From Adiantum capillus-veneris (taxonomy: Eukaryota > Streptophyta > Polypodiopsida > Polypodiales > Pteridaceae): a stretch of 64,000 nt of DNA. Positions 21,101 through 33,278 of the stretch are shown piece by piece (position 1 is the stretch's first letter; each line of letters begins with the position of its first letter). The notes under the pieces are model-generated. The model was not told the DNA's origin and did no database searches. It saw only the letters and a list, made by a program, of their open reading frames with translations. The stretch is taken from positions 80,986,343-81,050,342 of the forward strand of contig CM043950.1 of the NCBI GenBank assembly GCA_014529385.2. Direction: 5' to 3'. The position numbers and the translations under genes are program-made.

Positions 21101-24100
21101 ATAGTACTAGAGCACTCATGAGGATTGAAATTGAGTCTCCAAGTCATGAGGCCCAAACTAATGAGCTAGAGACTTATAAAGATTGCTATCAATTAGAAAG
21201 AGTTTTGCTAGAGTCTCTAACTCATGAGGCTTGACCTTTTGTTCAATCCTCAATGAGATATAAGAGACTTTTTCAAATGATTTGAAGCTATAAAGATTGC
21301 TACTAGAGTTCTCATGAGTCTTGAATCTATGGGTCATGAGGCTCAAGAGTCAAGACCTACTAGAATGCTCATGAGCCTTGAATATTAACTCTCTAGGTCA
21401 TGAGGCTTCGAAGTCAAGAGCGCTTATCATGTCAAGACTTTAAAAAATGGAATTCAATTAGAAATACTTCTACAAGAGCCTCTAGCTAATGAGGCTCTCA
21501 CGCTTAGTGCTATAGATAGTCTTCCAAATAGTCTCTAAATTGAAAGATTCCTCTCTTGCGGATTAATAATTGAGTCTTTAGGTCATGAGGGTCAAGAGGC
21601 TCATGACCTAGATGATTTTCAAGATGGATTTCAACTTGAAATATTTTTGCAAAAATCTCTAGGTCATGAGGCTCTTGAACTTACCACCATGATCAACACT
21701 CTTGAAGATGATTCATAGCTAGAAATTTTTTGACTAGAGTGCTCTTGTGGCTTGAAAAGTGAGTCTCCTAATCATGAGGTTCAAACTTAAGTTCGACCCT
21801 CATGAGCTAGAGATTGAGATAGGATACTTGTAGATGGGTTCCAGCTTAGAAGAGCCATACTAGAGTGTTTGCAATGCTTAGAAATAGATTCGTTAGGTCA
21901 TGAGACTCAAACATAAGTTCGGGCCACATAAGGTAAATACTCAATTCAAGCCTTGTGAGATACAAACTCTTCCAGATAGTTTCTAGGTAAAAAGAGCTCT
22001 ACTAGATTTTTCATCAGGATAGAAAAATGAGTGTCCAAGTCATGAGGCCGCTGAGCCCGAGAGCTAGAGACTAAATGCTCAACTAGAACAATTCATGCTA
22101 GAGTGCTCATGAGGCTTGAAAACTAAGCATCCACTTGATGAGGCTCGAACTTAAGTTCAACCCTCAGGAGCTATAGATTGAATACTCAACTAGAAAGAGT
22201 ACTGCACGTGTGTTTGTCTCAAGAATCTCTTGTTCTTAATGTCAAGCCACATAAGGTAAAGACTCAATCCAAGCCTTGTGAGATACAAAATCTTCCAGAT
22301 AGTTTCTAGGTAGAAAGAGCTCTACTAGATTGCTTAGGAGAACTGAAAATTGAGTGTGCAAGTCATGAGGCTAGAACTTAAGTTTGAGCCCCGGAGCTAT
22401 AGACTAAATGCTCAACCATACTAGAGTGCTCATGAGGCTTGAAAACTAACCATCTAGGTCATGAGGCTCGAACTTTAGTTCGAGCCTCGTGAGCTATAGA
22501 CTAAATGCTCAACTAGAAAGAGTATTGCAAGTGTCTTTGTCTCAAGAATCTCTTGAGATTAATCTTGAGCCACATGAGGTAGAGACTAAATTCAAACCTC
22601 CTAGGATACAAAATTTTCCAGATAGTTTCTAGGTAGAAAGAGCTCTACTAGAGTGCTCACATGAGCATTGAAAATTGAGTGTCCAAGACATGAGACTCAA
22701 TCTTAAGATCTAGAGACTCAATGCTCAACTAGAACAAGTCATAGTCAAGTGCTCATGAGGCTTGAAAACTAAGCATCGCAGTCATGAGGCTCAAACCTAA
22801 GCTCAGCCCTCAAGACCTATAGAGTGAATTCTCAACTAGAAAGAGTATTTCAAGTGTGTTTGTCTCAAGAATCTCTTGTGCTTAATGTCAAGCCACATAA
22901 GGTAGAGATTCAATCCAAGCCTTATGAGATACAAACTCTTCCAGATAGTTTATAGGTAAAAAGAGCTCTACTAGAGTGCTTAGGAGGATTGAAAATTGAG
23001 TGTGCAAGTCATGAGGCTGGAACTTAAGTTGGACCCCTAGAGCTAGAGACTAAACACTCAACTAGAGTGAGTCATACTAGAGTGCTTACGAGGCTTGAAA
23101 ACTAACCATCTAGGTCATAAGGTTCGAACTTAAGTTCCAGCCTTATGAGATATAGACTAGATGCTCCACTAGAAAGAGTATTGCAAGTGTCTTTGTCTCA
23201 AGAATCTCTTGAGCTGAATCTCGAGCCACATGAGGTAGAGACTCAATTTAAACCTCCTGGGATACAAACTCTTTAAGATTGTTTCTATGTAGAAAGAGCT
23301 CTTATAGAGTGCTCATGAACATTAAAAATTGCGTGTCCAAGTCATGAGGCTCAAACTTAAGAGCTAGAAACTCAATGATCAACTAGAATGAGTCATAGTC
23401 AATTGCTCAATCGTGAGGCTTGAAAACTAAATGTGGCGGTCATGAGGCTCAAACTTAAGTTCAAGCCTCAAGAGTTATAGATTGAATGCTCAACTAGAAA
23501 GAGTATTGCAAGTGTGTTTGTCTCAAGAATCTCTTGTGCTTAATGTCAAGCCACATAAGGTAAAGACTCAATCGAAGCGTCATGAGATACATCATACAAA
23601 CTCTTCCAGATAGTTTCTAGGTAGAAAGAGCTCTACTAGAGTGCTTAGAAGATTTAAAATTGAGTCTGAAAGTCATGAGGCTAGAACTTAAGCTCGAGCC
23701 TTATGAGCTATAGACTGAATGCTCAACTAGAAAGAGTATTGCAAGTGTCTTTGTCTCAAGAATCTATGGAGCTTAATCTCAAGTCACATGAGGTAGAGGC
23801 TCAGTTCAACCTCCTGGGATACAAACTCTTTGAGATAGTTTCTAGGTAGAAAGAGCTCACTAGAGTGCTCATGAGCATTGAAAATTTAGTGTCCAAGTCA
23901 TGAGGCTCAAACTTAAGAGCTAGAGACTCAATGCTCAACTAGAACAAGTCATAGTTGAGTGCTCATGAGGCTTAAAAACTTATAAGTGTGGAGGTCATGA
24001 GGCTCAAACTTAAGCTCAAGCCTCAGAAGCTTCATACCAAAATCTCAACTAGAAAGATTATTGTAGGTGTCTTTGTTTCAAGAATCTCTTGAGCTTAATC

Positions 24101-24430
24101 TCGAGGCGCTTCATGTGCTAGAGACAAATGGTCTCTAGCTAAAAAGAATTTTGCTAAAATCACTAGCTTAGGAGGCTTGAAAATTGAGTCCCTAGGTCAT
24201 GAGGCTCAAACTCAAATTGGAGCCTCAGGAGCTCTAGACTGAATGCTCCACTAGAATGAGTATTTCAAGTATCTTTGTCTCAAGAAGCTCTTGAGCTTAA
24301 TCTCGAGCCACCTCATGCACTAAAGACCTTTGCAAATGGTTTCTAGGAGGCTTGAAAATTGAGTCTCTAGGTCATGCGGCTCAAACTCAAGTTCGAGTCT
24401 CATGAGCTAGGAGTGGAGATTTCGGAATAT
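21100..24430 (+). repeat. tandem satellite, about 325-bp unit with dimeric pattern
   Basis: The anchor phrase TTTGTCTCAAGAATCTCTTG recurs at about 22210, 22531, 22854, 23187, 23512, 23745 and 24067, with a diverged copy near 24269. Spacings are 321, 323, 333, 325, 233, 322 and 202 bp, so the unit is about 325 bp with some units shortened. Two variants alternate: one continues TGCTTAATGTCAAGCCACATAAG, the other GAGCTTAATCTCGAGCC. That makes a dimer of about 650 bp. Bases 21100-22000 hold irregular, more diverged monomers. Each unit carries one or two near-palindromes centred on AACTTAAGTT. No coding capacity. Confidence 0.9.
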
Positions 24431-24469
24431 GAGGCTTCAAGCCTCTAATGAGATAAATACACATGGATG

Positions 24470-24472
<3 letters not shown>

Positions 24473-24516
<44 letters not shown>
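24473..24516. repeat. (GA)n microsatellite at satellite edge
   Basis: About 44 bp of uninterrupted GA, lying 40 bp beyond the last recognisable satellite unit. Confidence 0.95.
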
Positions 24517-24518
<2 letters not shown>

Positions 24519-24829
24519 CTTATTATGAATGGATTTTGACCAAGAGAAACATTATACCTTGAGCTATTTCTACCCACAACAAGAACTAAATGAAATCTTG
24601 ATGAAGCAAGAACCCACACCAATTGACAATGCACGATCGTAGTAGGTAGCAAATCTTGTAGGGCTCTTGGGTAATCTTTTCTAGGATCTTTGAGCAAGTG
24701 TAAAAAGCACATGGGGTGCAGTTGGAATTGAATATGAGAGACTCACAAAATAGTCAGTGAAAGGCTCTATGCAAAGGCAAGGTTCACAAAAGAACTGCAA
24801 CATAACAAGTTACGATGCAGGCATCAACA

Positions 24830-25850
24830 ATAGCCGAGGTTTTTGGCTACAAAGTTCATGAAAGAGGCAAATAGGTGAAGCTTCATGCCAGCGGGGCAAC
24901 AATTCATTGTTCCTCAAGGAGACACTCAGTCCATGCTGTAGCTTATGGAGGGTGCTTGAAGGCACCAAAAATAGCCGATGTCTCTGACTACAACGTTCAT
25001 GAAAGACAAAAAGAAGCAAAGCTCATGACACAGCTAGAAGAAGCAAAATTTCACTCACGAAAGAGGTGGCAATCCATGGCGGAGACATTCACTTCATGGC
25101 AAAGCTCATGTAGGGCTCTCTCTTTTTGTAGCTATCATTCTATAGACTGAGCAAAGATGGTGCAAGGAGAATTCGGGAGAGAGAGAAAGAGAGAGACCTA
25201 TACGTGGGTGGATCAGTTTCTAGATGCACCCTGCACAGAGTCGACGATGTTGATGGAGTCAGGATAGTCATTGGCGTGCTGAAGATCCTGTATGTGCTTG
25301 ACACTTGTTACCTGAAACGGATTGACAAAATCTGTAAGTTTCCTGCAGGTGCATTCCCCGTACACGGAGAGTAACTAGCTGTTGGTGGGATAAACTCCCC
25401 AGCTTCTTTGCAGAGTCGAAAGATTCTTTCCAGAGTAAAAAACTCTGCCTCAAGGGCCCAGTTTGACTTGGCGTTGTCATTCGAGGATATCATGCTTCCA
25501 CCCTGCAGCCATAGGCATGCACTTTTGTTCTTTTGCCTCTAAGAAATCGTGACTTACATGTTTGCAACTGTTTAACGTGGAGCGACAAGCTTTTGATCTC
25601 CGACGGGCTCATCGTCATGGCATCACAGGTTCATGGCGAGCTTAGTAGTTCTGTATCACGCCACAGCTCATGGCGAGCTCATGGCAGCACAGCAGTGAGC
25701 CACGTCACAAGTCTTCATCGCTATTTTCAAAATTTAAAAGTAACGTTTGATTTCAAATTTGACGAAGGTTTCTGTCAACTTTGATGAAACTAGTTAGTGT
25801 CTCCTCTGTGGTTCCTCAAGCTTGCTCGAGCTGTAGCTCAAGCCGTGCTG
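24830..25850 (-). repeat. inverted copy of R1 right part
   Basis: The reverse complement matches 12690-13540: for instance TGCTGTAGCTTATGGAGGGT (24939) corresponds to CCCTCCATGAGCTGGAGCA (13215), and 25730-25830 corresponds to 12700-12800. Substitutions and indels are frequent. A stretch at 25200-25500 that includes a 61-codon minus-strand frame is not seen in the other copy; I could not assign it. Confidence 0.6.
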
Positions 25851-26137
25851 CCTTTGACACCTTGCTGCCCGTGAGGCTAGTATGTCCTAGACATTTTAAA
25901 AAATAGCGCAAAGACTATAGTTCCTCAAGCTTGCTCAAACTGTAGCTCAAGCCATGTTTCCTTTGACACCTTTTTGCCTATGAGGCTAGTATGTCCTAAA
26001 CATTTTTAAAAATAGCGCAAAGATTGTAGTTCCTCCAGCTTGCTGGAATTCTAGCTCGAGCCGTGTTGCCTTTGACACCTTTCTGCCCATGAGGCTAGTT
26101 TGTCCTAGACGTTTTAAAAAATAGCACAAAGACATTG
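25811..26137. repeat. three tandem copies of a 109-bp unit
   Basis: Units start at 25811, 25920 and 26029, exactly 109 bp apart. Each holds GTTCCTC(A/C)AGCTTGCT, then GTAGCTC(A/G)AGCC, CTTTGACACCTT, GAGGCTAGT(A/T)TGTCCTA and AATAGC(G/A)CAAAGA. The repeat lies inside the inverted R1 copy, where the 8-13 kb copy has only one equivalent. Confidence 0.92.
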
Positions 26138-26530
26138 AATCTTGTCAAGATGTTGCAAAGGCAAAGGCACATGATGACACAAGGAGGAGAAAGCAGCGGA
26201 CATGTGTAGCAAAGGAGATTGAGAGGGTTGGAGCCAACCAGGCAGACTACGATCTCTTGTGCAATGAATGCCTGGGAGAGGAGACACAAGCAAAGTAGGG
26301 AAGCTTTTCTTTTTCAATAAAGAATATTGCTCATGGTTTTTTTTGCACGTGATCCTTCACAGTGGATTGACTTAGTGCAAAAACCTCTATGGGCATTCAC
26401 AGGTAATGAGGTTGATCTTACTAAGCATAATCTAGCTAGGTAATGAGCTTTTAGGTTTTGGGTTGTTTGATCTTGTAATGAGTGTTCTATCTAACTCAAG
26501 TTTCAATGTTTCAACTTGACTACTATGTAG
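26090..26530 (-). repeat. inverted copy of R1 left part
   Basis: The reverse complement follows 9940-10250 (AGCAATATT(C/T)(T/A)TTATT, GAAGCTTCCCTACTT, CTTTGCAACATCTTGA, GGACAAACTAGCC) and then 8790-8880 (AACTTGAGTTAG(C/A)TAGAACAC). It ends about 320 bp before the Gypsy 5' LTR, and the next part of R1 reappears beyond the Gypsy element at 39405. Confidence 0.65.
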
Positions 26531-26853
26531 TCACGATTTGTGGTTCATTTTTTTGATCCAAATCTCGAAAGGTGCTTTTAGTGTCTTCAAGAGAAAAGGG
26601 GGGAAGGTGGCACGTGGAGAGAGAGAGAGAGGTTCCGTGCATACGAGGGATGAGTAGATAGAGATTTTTTTGCCTAGGTTTGATGGATCAATACGAGCTC
26701 TGAGACAGATAGACGATTTTTTTTGTTGTGCTTCTCTAGCAATGGTATGTGTGTGTGCCCTACAATTTCTCTTGCTTTGTTAACATAGCCACAACACGAC
26801 CTACATGCGGGTTGCTTCTCAATGCTAATGAAAAATAATATTCCCATTGAGCT
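26531..26853. other. short unassigned flank of Gypsy element
   Basis: Contains a short GA tract and no coding frame. It has no counterpart in the 8-kb R1 copy, so it may be a separate small insertion or R1 sequence lost elsewhere. Confidence 0.4.
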
Positions 26854-29736
26854 TGTAAAATCCCCAATTTTTGGTTCTTTGTTAAAAATAAGAAAAATAA
26901 CATTCAATATCTATTTCGTAGAATTTTGGCTGACAGAATTGGAAAGTCATAATTATGTCGGATGTTACGGTATGGCGTAGTCTAGCTACGATTTTTATTA
27001 GTTGGTTAGATACTGTTGGATGGTCAAGTTTAATGTAAAAATTGAATGGTAAGTGGGAGAGTTGACCACCAAAAAGCAAAGGCTTGTTTTTAAGAAAGAA
27101 AGAGTCTTTTAAAAAAAGAGGGAGGAGGAGCTTTGTTTAGGACTCTTTTCTTGGAAGCAAAGCTTCTTTTTAGAGTCTCTAAATCGTGCATCGAAATCCG
27201 TGTCCTTAAAAATAAATAATAATAATAATATTAAAAAAAGAGATGAACGTGCGCGAACTTGTCTCTCCTTGTCTCACTCTATTTTTAGCTAGTGCTTTTG
27301 GTCTTGAGAGCCTATATAAAGACCTCTCTTCTTTCACTTGGGAAGATGGATACACTCTCAGACGTGGTAGCTCTCTTGCTTTGACGTCAAAATTACTTAT
27401 CTATTATACGGAGTGGTGCAAGCACTTCATCACCATCTCCGTAAACTCATCTCTCTCGGGAAGAAGAAGAAGAAGGATACTCTCTCTCTCAAATTACTTA
27501 TTATCTTCTCTCTCGTTTCACGGTGTACGCGCTCTCCAGAAGTTTTTGTGGCGGTGATTCGAAAGCACGGTGAGAAACCATAAACTCCATAGTCATCATC
27601 TGTCTCTCTAGACTCTATGTCATTTTTCTGCGTAGTCACCCTTCGGTGATTGTTTTTTAGTATACAAGTGTATGTATGGACTAACCAAGTACATACGAGG
27701 TTTCCTCATGATTGTTTCATCATGTTTTACACGTTGATTTATGCACATGATGTGTTATGGTCATGCACGTGCATAAAGAAGCGCTTTTCGTTTCACATCA
27801 TAGAAGCAATAGGAATATTGTTTTGGTCATAAATCACAAACCGTTATGAATCAGCCCGAACCCTTTTATACCATAGATAAAACACATCATTTATAACTTC
27901 TCTTATGTGTCATGTGAAAAGCATGTAAGAGTTAAAAGATATGGTCAAGAAACAAATTGCTGTCCACTACACTTAACTAAATTTTTTGACTCTATGCTCC
28001 TTGGAGAACTACTATATAGATTCACCGGATGGGAAAACCCACTTAATCAATTGAAAATCTTGATAAAACTTGATGATAAATGAATTTAGGTCTCCGTTAT
28101 CACTTTGTGAATGCGAGTTATTAATCACTCTAGTATCTGTTTTACCTACGCAGTGCTATCAAAGGGGGATACCATATGACGTCGTGAGTTAACCGAGCTG
28201 TTTTGATATTTTCTATTTGTTTTGGTGAGTTGATTTCAATTATTAGATGGACCTAAACTTACATGAAAGTATATGGTTAAACATTCTGAACCGCATAGGC
28301 AAATACGAATAAAGAGACTTTCTTTGGAGGTTACCGTTCGTTGTGTGAGTATCATCTGGTCAAAGTGATGTGATGGGGTAATAGTCTACATTACATAGCT
28401 GAACTTGGTCCATTGGTTTGAGGTCAAACACTTTCATTTACATGTTTACAGTTGACCTAAAGTTCGAAGTTGTTTTGCATCATATTATGGTGTTGGAATG
28501 TTATCATGTGATGTATGGGAACTCATGGATTGATGTGGATGCCTCATATGCATGCTTATGATTGCTTTCCACCTTTGTAGGTTAAAACTAGCTCTATGTG
28601 CTAGAGTGGTGAAGTGCAGATGTGATCCATCAACTTTGCATGGTTGGATTTTTATATCATGATTAGTCACCGTTCAGACTCTTTTTATGCATGAAAGAAT
28701 CGCATCTTAAGGGTCACATGTGTGTAGACTCCGATTGATTGTAGGGGATATGTCAAACTCCAAGTGTGGGAGTTGGTTCAGTGTGATTATGATTTATGGT
28801 TAAGGGCTGAGATTCCCTCATGGATTATGGTTGATATTTTATGGTGGAAGCCGGTGTGGCTTATGGTTTTTTTTTCTGGATTGAGTTATACTGCCAAAAT
28901 GCTGTCGAAATTTTTGCAGCCATGTTATGTTCTAAAGTGGTTATGCAGGATTGGTCGTGCCTCACCCAAGTAGGGTGGAGAGCTCACCCGTGTGATGTGA
29001 TTGGATTATGGTTTATGGTTTATGGGTTTTGGATTGGATCATGAAGTGATCAACATGGTTTATGGTAGACGTGTAATGGTAGAGTCCCTGTACAGTCTAA
29101 CTATTTGGAAAAGGAATTGTTTGTGCATCTGGGAAGTGCTATTGTGATTGGACTCATGTGTTATGTTTCTCATGGCAGCTTCGCTACAAGACTAGGATCA
29201 CCTACATCGCTTAGCCTTAGACTAAAGGGTCGCTGACCTGGGGCTTTGCTGGATCGGAAGTGGATGGGTGGACCGATCGATCCCTACACAGGGTCTGGTG
29301 CTCTATTAGTTATTTTTTCATAAACTTTTTGATGTTATGGTATACCCAGATTTTGTCATTGCATTAATACATGGTTGCCTGTTCCATTTAGATGGGCATT
29401 TAAAGATTCTTTGTTGTCAATTTATCATGTCTCTGTGCACTCTATTTCACCCTCCACTATATTCTCTCTCTCTCTCTCTTCCCGCAACACGGTGTACACA
29501 TATATTCACCCTCCACAATGTTATATTTTTTCTTGATTACACTTTCATTCATAACACCCATTCAAGGGTAGCACTAGTCGCTACGTATCTCTGGATGCAT
29601 TCCGACTCATGGCCTAAACTCACTGAGAATTCCTCCCCTATGAAAATGCTTCCGTAACTCTAATGTATATTGAAAATTGTATAAAAGTGTAAATTGTATA
29701 TTCTGTTCATAGACCGTTGGGGAGGGTTATCTCTCA
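26854..29736 (+). repeat. 5' LTR of Gypsy element (2.88 kb)
   Basis: Begins TGTAAAATCCCCAATTTTTG and ends CTCTCA two bases before the primer site. A TATA box (CCTATATAAAGACC) sits at about 27311, giving about 450 bp of U3 and a very long transcribed part of 2.4 kb. The equivalent TATA in the other LTR is at 36812. Several short frames inside are not conserved between the LTRs. At 2.88 kb it is long for an LTR. Confidence 0.9.
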
Positions 29737-29738
29737 CC

Positions 29739-29750
29739 TGGTATCAGAGC
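29739..29750 (+). promoter_or_regulatory. primer-binding site, initiator tRNA-Met
   Basis: TGGTATCAGAGC is the exact complement of the 3' end of plant initiator tRNA-Met and lies 2 bp after the LTR end. Confidence 0.95.
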
Positions 29751-30002
29751 CAATGCTTAAGGTTATAGGGACACCCTAAAGCCTAATACTAGTCGGGGTA
29801 GCTATGCATCATGCGCGCATTCATGCATGCTGTTTGAGAAAGGATATTGTATTCATGATGCATCTAAAAGTGACATTGGTTGATTGTACTTGTTTGACTT
29901 GTCTTCTTGAGTGGAAGTGTTTGGTTTAAGTTATAGTAAAGTGATTGAAGTGTTCAACAATGACAATGTAATTTTATTTGAATGTTTGTTTTGTAGTAAC
30001 CA

Positions 30003-32473
30003 ATGGCGCCCAGAGTGACATTGGAATGCTTTAGCCAAGGTAATGAGGTTTTGGCCATAGTGTTCAATAACATGGCAACACGATTGTCCAGGGATGAACG
30101 AGAACTCTTTTACTTAGAAGTTGGGACCAAAAGTCTTTGGCATACTAGGAAGCACAACTTGTTCGAAGAGTGTTGACCATAGTTACCTTACCCGTCACCA
30201 GGAACCTTTCCGTCAATTCTTCATCTATATTTTTGATAGTCCAAGAGATTGGTTTGTGAATCTCGGACTACTTCAACTCAGAATATGGCTAGGCCTAGAA
30301 GACATGTTCTACTACTTGGCGATGTGTTCCCAAATGTTAAGGATTGCCAAAGTTGCCAAGAAGTTTGAAGCTCTTGTAGCTATCATAGGAAAAGAAAAGT
30401 TAGAGGATAACTACATACCACGTTGTTGCGTGAGAGGTCTAAGAGAATATCCTATTATGAGAGTTAAAAGAATATTTAGAGAATTAGCTCCAAGACACCC
30501 ATAATATTATAATGAAATCATAAAGATCAAATTTTGATGAATAGAAGAAGCATAAACTTAGTTTTGGTTCACATGTGTACTAAGTTTTCTCTCTTTCTCT
30601 TGTTATAGATGGATCTTCTCAATTGTCTTGATGAACACCCGAGTGATTTTGCACAAAGAATCTTTTTCAATTACGCGGTTGGATTCAGTCTCCATTGGGG
30701 AATTGAAGTGACTTGAGTTTCAAAGGGGACTAGGGATTTTCTTATACCCAACACTTACATAGCATGGGAGTTATATGTTGAAGCTCATCTCAAACATCGA
30801 ATACGAGTACCTAATAGATTCGTGACCAACCCACAGCTTTGGGTGAAAAAAAGATCCAAGAATGCGATGTTAAAGTGCAAGGATATGTTCTTTACATTAA
30901 CTTATGCTCTCTTTTGAACATACCGAGTCGTGAGCTCATGCTTAGTAAAAAGGTCCTTATGCTAAACCAAAGATACGACTTTTGTGAGAAGGTCATAAGT
31001 GGAGTATGGAAGAAGTCAAATGGTGGCAACCAATTCTATTATGTACCCAAGGATTGGTTCAGTAGAGTCTATGGACCCATTCTCAAGTACAAGCCTCACA
31101 ATATTACCATTACCTTTGATGATTATGAGAAACCAAGGTGCATTAGTGACTTTTCTCGAGCACAACCAATAGCAGTGAACTCGAGTAGATATTTCTACAG
31201 AAATGATGTAAATGAACGACATGCCCATGTAAACTGTTTTAATGGATTACCACCCAAGGATGTGTCACGGCGGTAAGAATGGTATAAAGAGAAAGACATG
31301 ACTTTTAGTGCACAAGTTGAAGTGCTAAACTTTGACACCCATGATGTGAACAAATATAGGGGTAGAACCTCAGTTGTAGGAACCAAGAATTGATTCATTG
31401 GACCCTTTCGTATTTATGTATCTCCCAAGAAACACTATGTACCTTCTTGATCTTCAATAGTTATAAAACAAAAATTGGTTTTTATATAACACATATTATT
31501 TTGAGGATATAATAGTTGAGTTTGAATCTTGGTTTTTATCCTTCTATCTGATATGAGTGATGGGGTGTGTGTGTAGATGATTGACGTCTTACCTTCAGGG
31601 ATATGGGCGGATATACTCTCTCGCCTTATGGTGGAAGAGCATTTCCAAACTGGATTGGAAGTACAAAGACTTGTCACTACCACGCATAACGGGGAAGAAA
31701 GAAAAAGTTTGATGTCTACGGATTTCATTGTACCAAATACTTTCAGAGCTTGGTATCACTATGTTGTATGGAATCCCGAGTTTAGACCACCTCAACATAA
31801 ACCTTCACCTGTTGGGTGTATCGAGTGGATACATTCTAAGCTGAGAAAGGAAATTGTTGTCACAAACCAACTATTGTATATAAATGTGTATGAGCTTACA
31901 TTAAGACCAACAAAGGAAATGTGGATAGCTAGAAACATATTACCCTCATTAATGGATACGGGGTGTTTCAACATTATTATGTTTAATGAATGGGGGCGAC
32001 AGTGCAAGAACAATGATCGACATTCCTATAGTCCAATCCCTTGAAAGTTATTCTTCGGCTTATTTGGAAGGTCACTAATCTACAACCCTTGCGATGTAAA
32101 GATTTTATACAATGCCTACAGTAGACCTCAGTGCCTTGCGGATTGTGTAAATATTCACAGCTCAATTGGATGGGACACACCGGATGTGTTTCCAAAGGAA
32201 TCTGCTTTCTTCGATGACTACTTCGAGTACAGGAAGGTGACTATCCACACTGAAATGGGGGTACCTGTAACAAACAAATCTCTTACTCAAGAATTGTATG
32301 ACTCACACGCCAACGAAGAGATGTTCCGGCCAAAGATCGTAAAGGACTATTGGAGTCAACCATCAGACATATTGAAGGAATGGGACAACTATGCTCCATT
32401 GGTGGAAGGATGTCACAATGGATATTACCAAGTACATTATGTTAGAGCCCTAGGATTTATTAGAGACTTTTGA
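30003..32473 (+). pseudogene. unrecognised coding region between primer site and gag
   Basis: Three blocks of coding-like sequence precede gag. Block 1 (30003-30504) starts MAPRVTLECFSQGNEVLAIV and shifts frame once near 30135. Block 2 (30609-31450) starts MDLLNCLDEHPSDFAQRIFF and, with two frame breaks, includes VPKDWFSRVYGPILKYKP. Block 3 (31577-32473) starts MIDVLPSGIWADILSRLM and runs with a single stop at 32041 to VRALGFIRDF. Each block is preceded by a pyrimidine-rich or GT-rich stretch ending in TAG, as at a 3' splice site. Together they would encode about 750 residues rich in Trp, Tyr and Phe. I recognise no domain. It is not gag, protease or RT, and its place is where a normal Gypsy element has only a short leader. 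It could be a captured host gene or an element-specific extra gene; the splice idea is inference. Confidence 0.5.
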
Positions 32474-32657
32474 AATACCTTGTAGAATTTTGAAAACGCG
32501 AAGTTTTGTGATATCAAAATTTGATTGATTTATTATTCCTTCTCCTAATTGCTTCTCATCTTATCTTAAACGTCTATTCGAATTGATTTAAGGACTTCGA
32601 GTGAAATAGAATATTTTCCTAAGTATGACCTTGGTTGATATGGTGCACTAAGTTACC

Positions 32658-33278
32658 ATGCCTCCTAGAGGAAATGTGGTTGTTGTTAACGCAAATGCAC
32701 CCATTTTTCCTCAACACACCATCATCGATAGAGACATCGATGCTATGCTTCGCAAGTCTCAACCTAGAAATTTTAGCGGGGAAGGCAAAGATGTAGGCAA
32801 GATTCTTGAATATTGGATTGAGCGCATGGATGATTACTTTGATTTGTCTCACTCATCGGCAGTGAACAAGGCTATCATCACTAAGTTCAAACTGGAAAAA
32901 ACAGCCAAGCGTTGGTGGAGAGACCATTGCACAGAGAACAATGTTGATCCTAATGGTGCAACTTGGGATTATCTTAAGACCCAACTTAAGAAGAACTATC
33001 AAAACAAAGTTTCTCATTCAGACCGTATGAAAGAGTTTCTTGATTGTACTCAAGGGACCAGAGATCTAGAATCATACTACCAGCATTTCTTAACCCTTGT
33101 CAAGTATGCTCCAGTGGGGATGACTCAAGAGGTTAAGGTAGCTCGATTCGTGTCAGGACTACATAATCCTATGAAGACTAGGCTCCAAAGTCTTTGCCTT
33201 ACCAATTTTGCAGATGTCCTTAATGCAGGAAAACCCATTGCAATAGAGTTATCTACTATCGAAAAGAGGAAACCATAA
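32658..33278 (+). CDS. gag: Gypsy gag (capsid)
   Basis: A 206-codon frame opens at ATG 32658. The retrotransposon gag core is clear: RNFSGEGKDVGKILEYWIERMDD, then KFKLEKTAKRWWRDHC, WDYLKTQLKKNYQ and YYQHFLTLVKYAPVGM. Capsid proteins of this type form the virus-like particle around the RNA. There is no CCHC zinc knuckle before the stop at 33277, and a protease motif (D-S/T-G) is not found in the following 200 bp, so the nucleocapsid and protease segment has probably been deleted or the frame ends early. The start was chosen because the upstream frame is closed and the gag match begins soon after. Confidence 0.85.
   Translation: MPPRGNVVVVNANAPIFPQHTIIDRDIDAMLRKSQPRNFSGEGKDVGKILEYWIERMDDYFDLSHSSAVNKAIITKFKLEKTAKRWWRDHCTENNVDPNGATWDYLKTQLKKNYQNKVSHSDRMKEFLDCTQGTRDLESYYQHFLTLVKYAPVGMTQEVKVARFVSGLHNPMKTRLQSLCLTNFADVLNAGKPIAIELSTIEKRKP

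Noticed and set aside
21100-24430. CRISPR-like array
   Set aside because: Repeats are about 325 bp, diverged and contiguous with no constant short repeat and spacer pattern; the context is a plant satellite.
25268-25493. Minus-strand frames of 61-70 codons
   Set aside because: Short, overlapping in two frames, no family resemblance, and inside an R1 copy; left as unassigned.
27243-27557. 104-codon frame in the Gypsy 5' LTR
   Set aside because: The equivalent frame in the 3' LTR (36670-36963) is altered by indels, so it is not conserved as a gene.
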